NCBI RefSeq assembly: GCF_002891295.1
Contig: NZ_LGUI01000006.1
Coordinates: forward strand, 186,001-250,000
Source: Streptomyces eurocidicus
Lineage (GTDB): Bacteria > Actinomycetota > Actinomycetes > Streptomycetales > Streptomycetaceae
DNA length: 64,000 nt
Direction: 5' to 3'
In this document: positions 54,532 through 62,578 of the stretch, in pieces
Layout: each line of letters begins with the position of its first letter
Position numbering within the stretch: position 1 is the first letter of the stretch
Made by a program: the position numbers and the translations under genes
The notes under the pieces: generated by a model
Told to the model about the DNA's origin: nothing
The model's input: the letters and a program-made list of their open reading frames with translations, nothing else
Databases searched by the model: none

Positions 54532-54690
54532 CCGTCGGCGGGGGTACGGGCGGCGCGCCCGTACGGCACGACCGCCGTCGAAGGGCGCCCGGCGCCGGGC
54601 CGGTCCCGCACGTCCGCCGCACCGCGGAATCGCCCGTACCGGCCGGAAACGATCTGTCTGCGGCGTGCGCGGAGCACTACCGTCCGGGCA

Positions 54691-54776
54691 TGTCACTCCC
54701 CCGCGCGCACCATGTCCCCGAGGCGGTCGAACGGCCGCGCGAAACCGGCCCGGCGCCCGCCCCGGACCACCGATGA
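54691..54776 (+). CDS. Possible 27-residue leader ORF coupled to acyltransferase gene
   Basis: ATG 54691 to a TGA that overlaps the acyltransferase ATG (ATGA at 54773-54776). The peptide ends 'RETGPAPAPDHR'. A -10-like TACCGT lies 6-11 nt before the ATG, so it could be the leaderless first ORF that delivers ribosomes to the next start. Coding status unproven. Confidence 0.3.
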
Positions 54777-56065
54777 CCGTTCCGTCCGCGCCCCCGTCCC
54801 GGCTCGCCGCCCCCTCCCTCACCGACCGGGCCATGCACGCCTTCCCCGTGCACCACCCCGACTCCAGGCTGCGCATAGGGGCCCTGCTCCAGCTGCTCGG
54901 CACCCCGCCGCACCGCGAACACCTGCGCGACCACATACTCGGGCGCCTGGCCGGACTTCCGGCGCTGACCCATTTCCTGACCGGCGCGGGTACCCACTGG
55001 GAGCCGGCCCGGTATCCCGATCCGGCCATCCACGTCGTCGACCACCCGCTGCCGCCCGGCCCCGGGCGACTGGACCTCGCCGTCCAGCGGCTCCTGCGCG
55101 AACCGCTGCCCGAGGGCGTACCACCGTGGCGGATCTGGCTGCTCCACGGCCACGCCCCGGGGACGTACGCCGTGCTCTACCTCGTGCACCACACCGTGCA
55201 GGACGGCGCCGGCATGCTGCACACGCTGGAGACCCTCTTCACCCCGCACGGAGTGCCGGACGACCGGTCGTCGGCGGTCTTCCCCGGGCTGCGCGACGCC
55301 CCGGCCCCGACGCCGCGCGACCGGCTCCGCGCCCTGGCGGCCACGGTGCGCGCGACCCGCCGGACGGAGGTGTGGGCCTCGGCCCGGCACCCGCTGTCCC
55401 CGCGCCGCACCTTCCGCTGGGCCCGGGTCCCGGCCGCCTCCCTGCGCACGGTCGCCCGTACGAGCGGGGGGAGCTCGAACGACGCGTACCTCGCCACCGT
55501 GGCCCACACCGTGCAGGGCTGGTCGGCGGAGCACTGGCCGCCCGCGCACCGTTCACCGGAGCTCGCCCTGACCATGCCGGCCAACATCCGCCGCCCGGAG
55601 GAGGCGAGCGCGCCGGGGAACCGGACGGCGATGGTCCGGGTCACGCTCCCGGGTGGCGACGTCCCCCTGACGGCCCGTCTGGAGAGCGCCATCAGGGAGA
55701 CCGCGCCGCTGCGGTCACGCCGGCACCGCGAGGCCCTGCGCCGCGCCGCCGCCGGGCCCCGGCTCCCCTCCTGGGCACTGCGCCGCATGACACGGGCCTA
55801 CGCCACGGACCCGGCCCACGCGGCGGTCGGCGTCTCGGGGCTCGTCGTCCGGCACGCCCTCCGGCTCGGCGGGGACCCGGTGCTCTCGGTGACACCCGTG
55901 GGCTGCCTGCCCGAGGGCAACCCCCTGGGCGTCCTCATGCTCACCTACCGGGGAACGTCCACGGCCTGCTTCATGGCGGACCGCGCGCTGCCCGGCCTGG
56001 ACGCCCTGCACCTCCGCTGGCAGCGGGCCGTGCAGTGCCACGCGAGGGGCGCGGCCGGCGGCTGA
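54773..56065 (+). CDS. WS/DGAT-like acyltransferase (condensation-domain fold)
   Basis: 430 residues. 'LVHHTVQDGAGMLHTLETLF' contains the HHxxxDG active site. 'GGSSNDAYLATVAHTVQGW', 'LTMPANIRRPEEASAPGNR' and the C-terminal 'FMADRALPGLDALHLRW' follow the wax-ester synthase/DGAT plan. It should transfer an acyl group from CoA to an alcohol or diacylglycerol. The start is ATG 54773. It is monocistronic and 28 nt from a convergent oxygenase gene. Confidence 0.78.
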   Translation: MTVPSAPPSRLAAPSLTDRAMHAFPVHHPDSRLRIGALLQLLGTPPHREHLRDHILGRLAGLPALTHFLTGAGTHWEPARYPDPAIHVVDHPLPPGPGRLDLAVQRLLREPLPEGVPPWRIWLLHGHAPGTYAVLYLVHHTVQDGAGMLHTLETLFTPHGVPDDRSSAVFPGLRDAPAPTPRDRLRALAATVRATRRTEVWASARHPLSPRRTFRWARVPAASLRTVARTSGGSSNDAYLATVAHTVQGWSAEHWPPAHRSPELALTMPANIRRPEEASAPGNRTAMVRVTLPGGDVPLTARLESAIRETAPLRSRRHREALRRAAAGPRLPSWALRRMTRAYATDPAHAAVGVSGLVVRHALRLGGDPVLSVTPVGCLPEGNPLGVLMLTYRGTSTACFMADRALPGLDALHLRWQRAVQCHARGAAGG

Positions 56066-56092
56066 GCGCCCCCGGGCGGTTCCCTGCGGCGG

Positions 56093-57058
56093 TCAGCCGA
56101 CGCTGATGGCGCGGAGCTTCTCCCGCAGGTACGCGTGGGAGTCGACCGGCTCGTGCGCGACGCGTCCCACCGGGGCCGGGAGCGGGACGACCCGCGTGCC
56201 GGGGTCGCACTCGTAGAAGTACACCAGAGAAATCAGCTCCTCGGTGGGCTCGTCGGCCGGCGGCGGCAGCACCCGGTGCCGGCCGGAGCGCCAGCGGTCG
56301 CCGGTCCAGCGGGCCATCAGATCACCGATGTTCACGGTGAGGGCGTCCGGATCGTAGGGGGCGTCCTGCCAGCCGCCCTCGTCCGTGTGGATCTGGAGGC
56401 CGCCCTTGCCCCGCTGCCGGTCGAGCAGGGTGACCGTGCCGAAGTCGGTGTGCGGCCCGATGCGGAACTGGCCGGGCAGCGGGGCTCCCACGACCTCGGT
56501 GCCGGGGTACCAGTTGAGGTTGAACCCCCAGGTGGGATGGGACGTATGACGGGTGAAGAGGTCCGGGGGCAGGCCGAGGGCGGTGGCGAGGAGGACGAGC
56601 AGCTCGTCGGCGAGGGCGCGCGCACGGGCGAGGTACTCCGTCACCAGCGGCTCCATCCCGGGCACTTCGGCGGGCCAGACGTTGGGCCGGAACCACTCGG
56701 CGTCCACGGCGGCGTCCCCGGTGGGCTCCTCGGCGGCGCAGGACCAGGACTCCTTGAGGTCGGGCGGGCTCTCGGCGCCCTCGGCGTAGGCGTTGGCCTC
56801 CGCCCCGGGCCCGAGCCAGCCCCGGCCGCCGACCGCGACCGCGTACGGCCGTTTGACGTCGGCGGGCAGCCGGAAGAACGCGCGGGCGGCGTCCCGGACC
56901 GCCGTCCGCAGCGAGGGGCCGATCCCGTGGCCGGTGACGAGCAGGAAGCCCGCCGCCTTCAGCGCCTCGTCGACCTCCGCCGCGAGGCGCTCGCGCACCG
57001 CCGGGTCCCCGGACCGCCAGGGCCCGAGGTCGATCACGGGAATCCGGACACCGCTCAT
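56093..57058 (-). CDS. Isopenicillin N synthase-like Fe(II) oxygenase
   Basis: 321 residues, DIOX_N plus 2OG-Fe(II) core. 'IPVIDLGPWRSG' and 'GFLLVTGHGIGPSL' form the N-terminal domain. 'RIGPHTDFGTVTLLDRQ' gives His-X-Asp and 'WRSGRHRVLPP' the distal His. The Arg of the RxS motif that normally binds 2-oxoglutarate appears as Leu in 'ELISLVYFYECD', so cosubstrate use may differ. ATG 57058. The MBL-fold gene upstream is separated by 7 nt, so they form an operon. Confidence 0.82.
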   Translation of the reverse strand: MSGVRIPVIDLGPWRSGDPAVRERLAAEVDEALKAAGFLLVTGHGIGPSLRTAVRDAARAFFRLPADVKRPYAVAVGGRGWLGPGAEANAYAEGAESPPDLKESWSCAAEEPTGDAAVDAEWFRPNVWPAEVPGMEPLVTEYLARARALADELLVLLATALGLPPDLFTRHTSHPTWGFNLNWYPGTEVVGAPLPGQFRIGPHTDFGTVTLLDRQRGKGGLQIHTDEGGWQDAPYDPDALTVNIGDLMARWTGDRWRSGRHRVLPPPADEPTEELISLVYFYECDPGTRVVPLPAPVGRVAHEPVDSHAYLREKLRAISVG

Positions 57059-57065
57059 GCCGGCC

Positions 57066-57785
57066 TCACTTCCGCTGCGATGCGGTGAACCGTACCTCGT
57101 AGGCGTCGGCCAGGTCCCGCAGTGCCCCCGGGCAGTCGCCGGTGTAGGCCGGGCCGTGCATCAGGCCGAGGGCGGCCGGCGCGAGGCCGGCGAGCCGGCG
57201 CATGGTGGGGGCCGTGCCGGCCGTGAGGCAGGAGGCGCCGAAGACGTCCTCGGCGGCGAGGGCCGGGCCGACGATCTCCGTCTCGGTGAGCGCGGGGGCG
57301 TCGCCGATCCGGGTGAAGAGGTCACCGCACAGCAGGGTGCCCGTGGTCTCCTCGAACAGCAGCCCGGCGTCCCAGCCGTGCGGTACGTGCGGCGTCGCGA
57401 GGTAGCGCACCCGCTTCCCGCCGAGGTCGAGCACCTCGCCGTCGTCGAGCGGCCGCGGCGGCCGGTCGGCCATGTCGTCGACGGACACCAGGCAGCCCAT
57501 CGCACCGTGCGCGACCCGGGCGCGCGGCGCGGCGGCCAGCCAGGAGTTCATCGCGCCGCACTCGTCGGCCTCGACGTGCCCGAAGGTGATCCACCGGAGG
57601 CCCGCGACCGGGGTCACCCGGGCGACCGCGTCGGACACCAGCGGGAACAGGGCGCGCAGCCCGCAGTGGAAGAGCAGCGGCTCCTCGGCGTCGATGAGGA
57701 ACTGGTTGAACAGGAAGTCCGCGTCGCTGACGTACGTGGACAGCCGGTAGACGTCCGGCGCGATCTCCGTGACCGTCGTCTCCAT
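57066..57785 (-). CDS. MBL-fold metalloprotein, ODP/flavodiiron-like
   Basis: 239 residues from ATG 57785. The fold shows 'YVSDADFLFNQFLIDAEEPL', 'TFGHVEADECGAMN', 'VAHGAMGCLVSVDD', 'LLCGDLFTRIG' and 'LGLMHGPAYTG'. The HxExDH diiron motif of oxygen-binding ODP-type proteins reads HVEADE here, lacking the last His. So it may bind one metal or a changed site. Likely a redox sensor or reductase; it precedes the oxygenase gene in one operon. Confidence 0.72.
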   Translation of the reverse strand: METTVTEIAPDVYRLSTYVSDADFLFNQFLIDAEEPLLFHCGLRALFPLVSDAVARVTPVAGLRWITFGHVEADECGAMNSWLAAAPRARVAHGAMGCLVSVDDMADRPPRPLDDGEVLDLGGKRVRYLATPHVPHGWDAGLLFEETTGTLLCGDLFTRIGDAPALTETEIVGPALAAEDVFGASCLTAGTAPTMRRLAGLAPAALGLMHGPAYTGDCPGALRDLADAYEVRFTASQRK

Positions 57786-58137
57786 GGGGCACCAACCCTT
57801 CTTCCGTGGCGCCCAGTCTGGGGCGGACGGCACGGGGTACGCGCGGACCGGCGCACCGGAGGACCCGGATCCAGGGCCTTCCCCGGCCGATTTCCCTCCG
57901 ACGGGCTACCGGCCGCCCGGGCGGGCAGGGAGCCGGGCGGCGCATGGTCCCACACGCCTTCCTATGCCGAATGAATTTGCCAAAAACCGCCTCGGCGGGT
58001 TCCGTTTTCGATTACCTTCCGTCGCAGCCGACACGCCGTTGGTAGCCGCCACGGGTGGCTCGTGTCCGCAGCAGATGTCCGCAACAGTCATGAGCAGCCA
58101 TGGCGGCACGCGTCGTCGTGGGGCTGGAGAGGTCCGA
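57786..58137. other. Divergent promoter region, no gene seen
   Basis: 352 nt between the MBL gene and the first roadblock gene. A lower-GC patch (57960-58030, with AATTTGCCAAAAACC and TTTTCGATTACC) is the likely promoter zone of the roadblock genes. Open frames crossing it have no family-like content. Confidence 0.5.
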
Positions 58138-58521
58138 GTGTCCGGTATAGACGCGTGCTTATCCGAGGCCATGGCGATCCCCGGGGTCCGGGGAGCGAGC
58201 CTGGTGGACTGGACCAGTGGTCTGACCCTGGGCGCGGCGGGCGACGGGCCGGACCGCGACCATGAGACCGCGGCGGCGGAGGCCGCCGAACTGGCCCGGC
58301 TCGCCTTCGAGAACAGCGCGTTCACCCGCGCGACGGAGGACACCGGGCCGGTGGAGGACATCGTCGTCACCGCGCGCGGCAGCTACCACCTGATCCGCTT
58401 CGTGGAGACCTCCTTCGACAGCAGCGTCTTCCTCTATCTCTGGCTCGACCGCGCCGAGGCCAATCTCGCCATGGCCCGCTTCCGGCTCCAGGGGCTCACC
58501 ACCGAGCTGGTCCTGTCATGA
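58138..58521 (+). CDS. Roadblock/LC7-like protein 1 (TTA codon)
   Basis: 127 residues from GTG 58138 with GGAGAGG upstream. A compact alpha/beta protein ('MSGIDACLSEAMAIPGVRGA', 'EDIVVTARGSYHLIRFVETS', 'AEANLAMARFRLQGLTTELV'), clearly related in plan to the protein at 60026. Such proteins usually form dimers that control small GTPases or act as scaffolds. Leu8 is encoded by TTA (58159-58161), so translation should need the bldA tRNA. Its stop overlaps the next start (ATGA). Confidence 0.78.
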   Translation: MSGIDACLSEAMAIPGVRGASLVDWTSGLTLGAAGDGPDRDHETAAAEAAELARLAFENSAFTRATEDTGPVEDIVVTARGSYHLIRFVETSFDSSVFLYLWLDRAEANLAMARFRLQGLTTELVLS

Positions 58522-59390
58522 CGGCGCGCGGCGGCACGACGCTCCCGTCCCGGTCCCCCGCGCTCCCGGCCGGGGCCACCGCCCTCGGCCGGCTGGCGGA
58601 CGAGCGGGCCACCGGCGCGCTGCACGGCCCCGTCGGCGCGCTCTATCTGGCCGACGGCGCGGTGGTACACGCGGAGAGCCCGGCCGCCCCCGACGTGGGC
58701 CGGCGGCTCACGGCCGGCGGCCGGCTGTCACCGGAGAGCTGGGAGGAGGCCGTCTCCCGGGGCGGTCCCGGGTACCGGGCCGGGGGCTTCCTCGTCGAGC
58801 ACGGCCGGCTGAGCCGCGGCGAGCTCGAACTGTGCCACCTCAGCGCCCTGTTCGACGCGGCCTACTTCGTCCTCTGCCCGCTGGAGGCGGACCGGAGGCC
58901 GCCGGAACGGTTCCTGCGCGAGGCACGGCACTGGCTCGGCCCGGTGCGTCCGGTCCCGGTGGCCGCCGTCCAGCGGGAGGTCCGCCGCCGCCGCGAGCTG
59001 CTGGAACGGGCCTGGCCCTGCCCGGCCGTCGACGCGGCGCCCGTCGTGCCCGTACCGGACGCGACCGGGTGGCCGGGGCCGGGCGCCGCCCCGGGCCGCG
59101 GCCGCCGGGCCGTACTGGAGGCCGCGGACGGCAGGCGCACCCCGGTTCAGATCGCCCGGCTGCTCGGGCGGTCCGCCTTCGCCACGCTCCTGGACGTACG
59201 GCGCCTGGCGGCGCAGGGGCTGATCCGCACCCCGGCCGCCCCCTGCCCCTCGCCCCGCGACCCGGATCCGGCGGGCCCCGCGGAGACCGGCACGGAGCCC
59301 GTGGCGGAGCGGCACGGCACTGGTGGCGGTGCGGGTGCCCCGGAGCTCTCCCTGCTCTTCAGGATCCGCGACGCCTTGGAGGCGCTGTGA
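58518..59390 (+). CDS. DUF4388-like regulator with C-terminal winged helix
   Basis: 290 residues. The N-terminal part ('ALGRLADERATGALHGPVGA', 'LYLADGAVVHAESP') matches the DUF4388/PATAN pattern found with roadblock and response-regulator systems. A middle helical part follows. 'RTPVQIARLLGRSAFATLLD' plus 'VRRLAAQGLIRTP' looks like a winged helix. A disordered tail ends in 'LSLLFRIRDALEAL'. Translationally coupled to roadblock 1, it may link the roadblock module to gene control. Confidence 0.65.
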   Translation: MTARGGTTLPSRSPALPAGATALGRLADERATGALHGPVGALYLADGAVVHAESPAAPDVGRRLTAGGRLSPESWEEAVSRGGPGYRAGGFLVEHGRLSRGELELCHLSALFDAAYFVLCPLEADRRPPERFLREARHWLGPVRPVPVAAVQREVRRRRELLERAWPCPAVDAAPVVPVPDATGWPGPGAAPGRGRRAVLEAADGRRTPVQIARLLGRSAFATLLDVRRLAAQGLIRTPAAPCPSPRDPDPAGPAETGTEPVAERHGTGGGAGAPELSLLFRIRDALEAL

Positions 59391-59481
59391 CCGTGCCCTG
59401 CCGCCGGCGGAACTCCCGTCAGGTCCCCCCGATCCCATGATGAGACGCGCCTTGAGACAGTTCACCGGAAGGAGACAGCCG

Positions 59482-59874
59482 ATGACGGCCGTGCCCGAAG
59501 TGCTCACCGAGCTCCAGGGGTTACGCGTACGCGTCCCGCATCTGACCGGGGCGCTGGTGGCGAGCACCGACGGTCTGGTGATCGCCCACCATGTCACCGA
59601 CATGGAGCCCGACGGGGTGGCGGCCCTGACGGCGGCCGCCCTGGGCGTCGGCTCCCGGCTGACCGACGCCGTGGGCCACGGGGACTTCCGCGAACTGCTC
59701 GTACGCGGCGAGAGCGGATACGTGGCCACGTACGCGGCGGGCGCCTCCTGCGTCCTGACGCTCCTGGCGTCGGCGGACGCCAACGTCGGGCGGCTGAACC
59801 TGGAGGCCCGCAGGTCCGGGGCGCGGGTCGCGGAACTCGTGGAGAGCGCCCTGGAACGCCGGCGCGAGACCTGA
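59482..59874 (+). CDS. Roadblock/LC7 domain protein 2 (TTA codon)
   Basis: 130 residues. 'VPHLTGALVASTDGLVIAHH' is the typical roadblock start, then 'AALGVGSRLTDAVGHGDFRE', 'YVATYAAGASCVLTLLASAD' and 'NVGRLNLEARRSGARVAELV'. ATG 59482 follows GGAAGGAGACAG. Leu14 is TTA (59521-59523). Family members in Streptomyces conservons act with small GTPases; no GTPase gene is visible within the window. Confidence 0.85.
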   Translation: MTAVPEVLTELQGLRVRVPHLTGALVASTDGLVIAHHVTDMEPDGVAALTAAALGVGSRLTDAVGHGDFRELLVRGESGYVATYAAGASCVLTLLASADANVGRLNLEARRSGARVAELVESALERRRET

Positions 59875-59937
59875 CACGACGTACGGCGCCCGGGCCGCGG
59901 CCCTTCCCGGCTTCCTTCCTCCTCTTCCTTTTCTCCT

Positions 59938-60014
59938 CACCTCTTGCACGAACCACCCCTTGCACAAATCACCTCTTCACGACTCACCTCTCTACGACTC
60001 ACCTCTCTACGAAA
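59938..60014 (+). repeat. Five 15-16-bp direct repeats (CACCTCT...ACGA)
   Basis: Units begin at 59938, 59954, 59970, 59985 and 60000. The last three are nearly CACCTCTCTACGACT. They end 11 nt before the ATG at 60026. Spacing of 15-16 bp is not helical; they may be slippage products or a binding array. Confidence 0.75.
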
Positions 60015-60025
60015 GCGGGATTCCC

Positions 60026-60400
60026 ATGGCGAACACCGAATCCGCCCTCCAGGACGCGATGACCTCGATCGAGGGTGCCCTCGGAGCGGCCCTCGTCGAC
60101 TACGGCAGCGGCATGGCGCTCGGCACCCTCGGCGGATCCCAGACGCTCGACCTGAACGTCGCGGCGGCCGCCAACACCGATGTGGTGCGGGCCAAGCTGC
60201 GGGCGATGGAGATGCTCAACATCCAGGACAGCATCGAGGACATCCTCATCACCCTCGGGTCGCAGTACCACCTGATCCGGCTGCTGGCCGGCCGCGGCGG
60301 CAAGGGGCTCTTCCTCTACCTCGTCCTGGACGGCAAGCGGGCCAACCTGGCGATGGCGCGCCACCAGCTCAAGCGGGTCGAGGCGGAACTGGAGGTCTGA
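60026..60400 (+). CDS. Roadblock/LC7-like protein 3
   Basis: 124 residues. 'ALQDAMTSIEGALGAALVDY', 'LGSQYHLIRLLAGRGGKGLF' and 'LYLVLDGKRANLAMARHQLK' align with roadblock 1 in order and spacing. No TTA codon here. The usual ribosome-binding site is poor (AAGCGGGATTCCC). The direct repeats at 59938-60014 form its leader. Convergent with the ABC exporter gene, with a terminator between. Confidence 0.8.
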   Translation: MANTESALQDAMTSIEGALGAALVDYGSGMALGTLGGSQTLDLNVAAAANTDVVRAKLRAMEMLNIQDSIEDILITLGSQYHLIRLLAGRGGKGLFLYLVLDGKRANLAMARHQLKRVEAELEV

Positions 60401-60425
60401 GGGCCGTGGGCAAGTGACGACGGCT

Positions 60426-60455
60426 GACGGGCGGGCGTACGCCACCCCGCCCGTC
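60426..60455. terminator. Bidirectional hairpin between roadblock 3 and ABC exporter genes
   Basis: GACGGGCGGG (60426-60435) pairs with CCCGCCCGTC (60446-60455), 10 bp and a 10-nt loop, between two convergent stops. Confidence 0.7.
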
Positions 60456-60465
60456 GAGGACGGGC

Positions 60466-62484
60466 TCAGGGCCCGCCGCGGTGGGGCGTCCCGGCCACGG
60501 GCCGGGCCGGTACGCCCCGGTCGTTCTGGAGCTCCCACAGCTCTCTGAAGAGCCCTTCGGCGGCGACCAGTTCGCCGAAGGTGCCCTGCTGGATGACCCG
60601 GCCGTGGTCGAGGACGACGATGCGGTCCGCGACCGCGACGTTCGCCAGCCGGTGGGTGACCAGGACGACCGCCCGGTCCCGGGCGACCTCGCGCAGCCCG
60701 GTGAAGATGCGGTGCTCGGCGCGGGCGTCGAGGGCGCTGGTGGGCTCGTCCATCACGAGGAGACCGGCCCGCCGGTAGAAGGCCCGGGCGATGGCGACCC
60801 GCTGCCACTGCCCTCCGGAGAGGTCCACGCCGCCGAACCACTCGCGGGCCAGCAGGGTGTCCAGCCCGCTGCGGAGGCCGTGGACGACCTCGTCCGCGCC
60901 CGCGTGCCCGGCGGCCAGCAGGACGGCGTCGTCACCGCCGTCCTGCTGCTGGCCGAGGGTGATGTTCTCGCGGGCGGACATGGGCCAGCGCGCGTAGTCC
61001 TGCGGCACCACGGCGGTGCGCCGCCACAGCCCCTGCGGCTCGAAGCCCTGGATGTCCGCGTCGTCCCAGGTGACGGTGCCCTCGGTGGGCAGGTAGAGGC
61101 CCGCGAGGAGCTTGCTGAGCGTGGTCTTGCCCGAGCCGTTCTCCCCCACCAGGGCCAGCACTTCGCCGCGCCGCACCTCCAGGCCGACCTTCTCCAGGGC
61201 CGGGCGGTCCGCGCCGGGATAGCAGTAGGTGAGCCCCTCGGCCCGGACGGCCAGCGGGCTCGCGGGCACCTCGGCGCCACGCCGCATCCGGTGGCCGCCG
61301 GCCTCCTCGATGAACTCCGCCCAGTCGTCGAGGTACAGCCCGGTGCGGAACAGCCGGGTGCCGTAGCCGACCATGCCGCGCAGTGACGAACCGACCGTCC
61401 GCAGCGCGAACACCGCCGTGCCGGCCGACGCGACCGACATGTGCCCGGAGCCGAGCAGCAGCGCCAGCGCCACCCATACGAGCCCGGAGGCCACCCCGCC
61501 GGCGAGCGAGCCCAGCAGGGCGTACCGCGCGCCCTGGTGCACGGCCTTGTCGGTCGCGCTGTCGATGCGGTCGCCGATCGCGCGGTAGCGGCCGAGCAGG
61601 AACGCGGCCATCGTGCCGGAGCGCAGCTGGTCGGCGAACTGCTTGTCGGTCGCGTACCAGCGCAGGTGGCTGAGCACCCGGCGGTCGCCGCTCAGCGCCC
61701 GTGAGGTGAGGTAGTGGACGCGGGCGCCCTTCACGCTCGCGATGCCCTGCGGGAGGGTGGCCAGCACCAGCAGCGGCAGCAGCGCCGGGTGCAGGAGCGT
61801 CACCACACCGGCCGCGGCGACCAGGGAGGCGATGCAGGCGATGAGGTCCTGCGACTCGGTGAGCAGGTCCTGGGCCACGTCCGCGCCCCGGTCGGCGGCC
61901 TCGCGCTTGTCGTTGAAGCCCGGGTGGTCGTAGGCGGCGAGCTCGGCGTTGATCGCCGCGTCGAGCATCTGCATCTCCGCCTCGCGCGAGATGCGCGGGG
62001 CCAGCCGGCTGGAGATGTTCTGCACGGCGATGCCGAGCAGGGCGCGGGTCCCGGCCGCGGCGGCGAGCACCACGAGGGAGGGCAGCGCCTCCACGAGCCG
62101 GTCCCGGATGTGGCCCGAGGTGATCAGCGCCGTGATGGTACGGGTGGTGGCCAGCAGCCCGAACGCCTCGAAGACCCCGGAGAGGACCTGACAGCTCAGC
62201 AGCGCGACCACGGCGCGCCGGTCCACGCGCCAGGCCAGGGCCAGTGCCTTGCGGACGAGTTGGGGCAGGCGCCGGCCCATCGACCGGGCGGTCAGCGGGG
62301 TCTTCTCGAGCACCGCCAGGGTGGGGGAACGGAACCGTAATTCCTCCGCGGGCGTCCCGCTGGCGTCGGCGGCATCGGCGGCCAAGTTGTCCCTCCCGGT
62401 GGTTGCGGCGAGCGGCGGCACGAGCGGTTGCACGATGCCGTACGGCCCGCCGGGGCCGGGTATGAAAAGCAGCAATCCACTCAA
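60466..62484 (-). CDS. ABC exporter, fused membrane and ATPase domains (TTA codon)
   Basis: About 672 residues. An N-terminal 90-residue soluble part is followed by six membrane helices (about 100-390) and an ATPase domain: Walker A 'VGENGSGKTTLSKLLAGLYL', signature 'DLSGGQWQRVAIARAFYR', Walker B 'LLVMDEPTSALD' and H-loop 'VTHRLANV'. It works as a homodimer or heterodimer, exporting a peptide or metabolite. TTG 62484 is preferred because GGAGG lies upstream; ATG 62706 would overlap the previous gene by 128 bp. The TTA codon 49 is in frame. No peptidase domain. Confidence 0.82.
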   Translation of the reverse strand: MSGLLLFIPGPGGPYGIVQPLVPPLAATTGRDNLAADAADASGTPAEELRFRSPTLAVLEKTPLTARSMGRRLPQLVRKALALAWRVDRRAVVALLSCQVLSGVFEAFGLLATTRTITALITSGHIRDRLVEALPSLVVLAAAAGTRALLGIAVQNISSRLAPRISREAEMQMLDAAINAELAAYDHPGFNDKREAADRGADVAQDLLTESQDLIACIASLVAAAGVVTLLHPALLPLLVLATLPQGIASVKGARVHYLTSRALSGDRRVLSHLRWYATDKQFADQLRSGTMAAFLLGRYRAIGDRIDSATDKAVHQGARYALLGSLAGGVASGLVWVALALLLGSGHMSVASAGTAVFALRTVGSSLRGMVGYGTRLFRTGLYLDDWAEFIEEAGGHRMRRGAEVPASPLAVRAEGLTYCYPGADRPALEKVGLEVRRGEVLALVGENGSGKTTLSKLLAGLYLPTEGTVTWDDADIQGFEPQGLWRRTAVVPQDYARWPMSARENITLGQQQDGGDDAVLLAAGHAGADEVVHGLRSGLDTLLAREWFGGVDLSGGQWQRVAIARAFYRRAGLLVMDEPTSALDARAEHRIFTGLREVARDRAVVLVTHRLANVAVADRIVVLDHGRVIQQGTFGELVAAEGLFRELWELQNDRGVPARPVAGTPHRGGP

Positions 62485-62578
62485 ACGTGGGTCCTCCGTG
62501 TTGAGCGGAGGGAGGAGGGACCATTCGGGTGGAGGGGGTGGGCCGAAGAAACCGCCGTAGCCGCCGGGGCCCGTGGGG

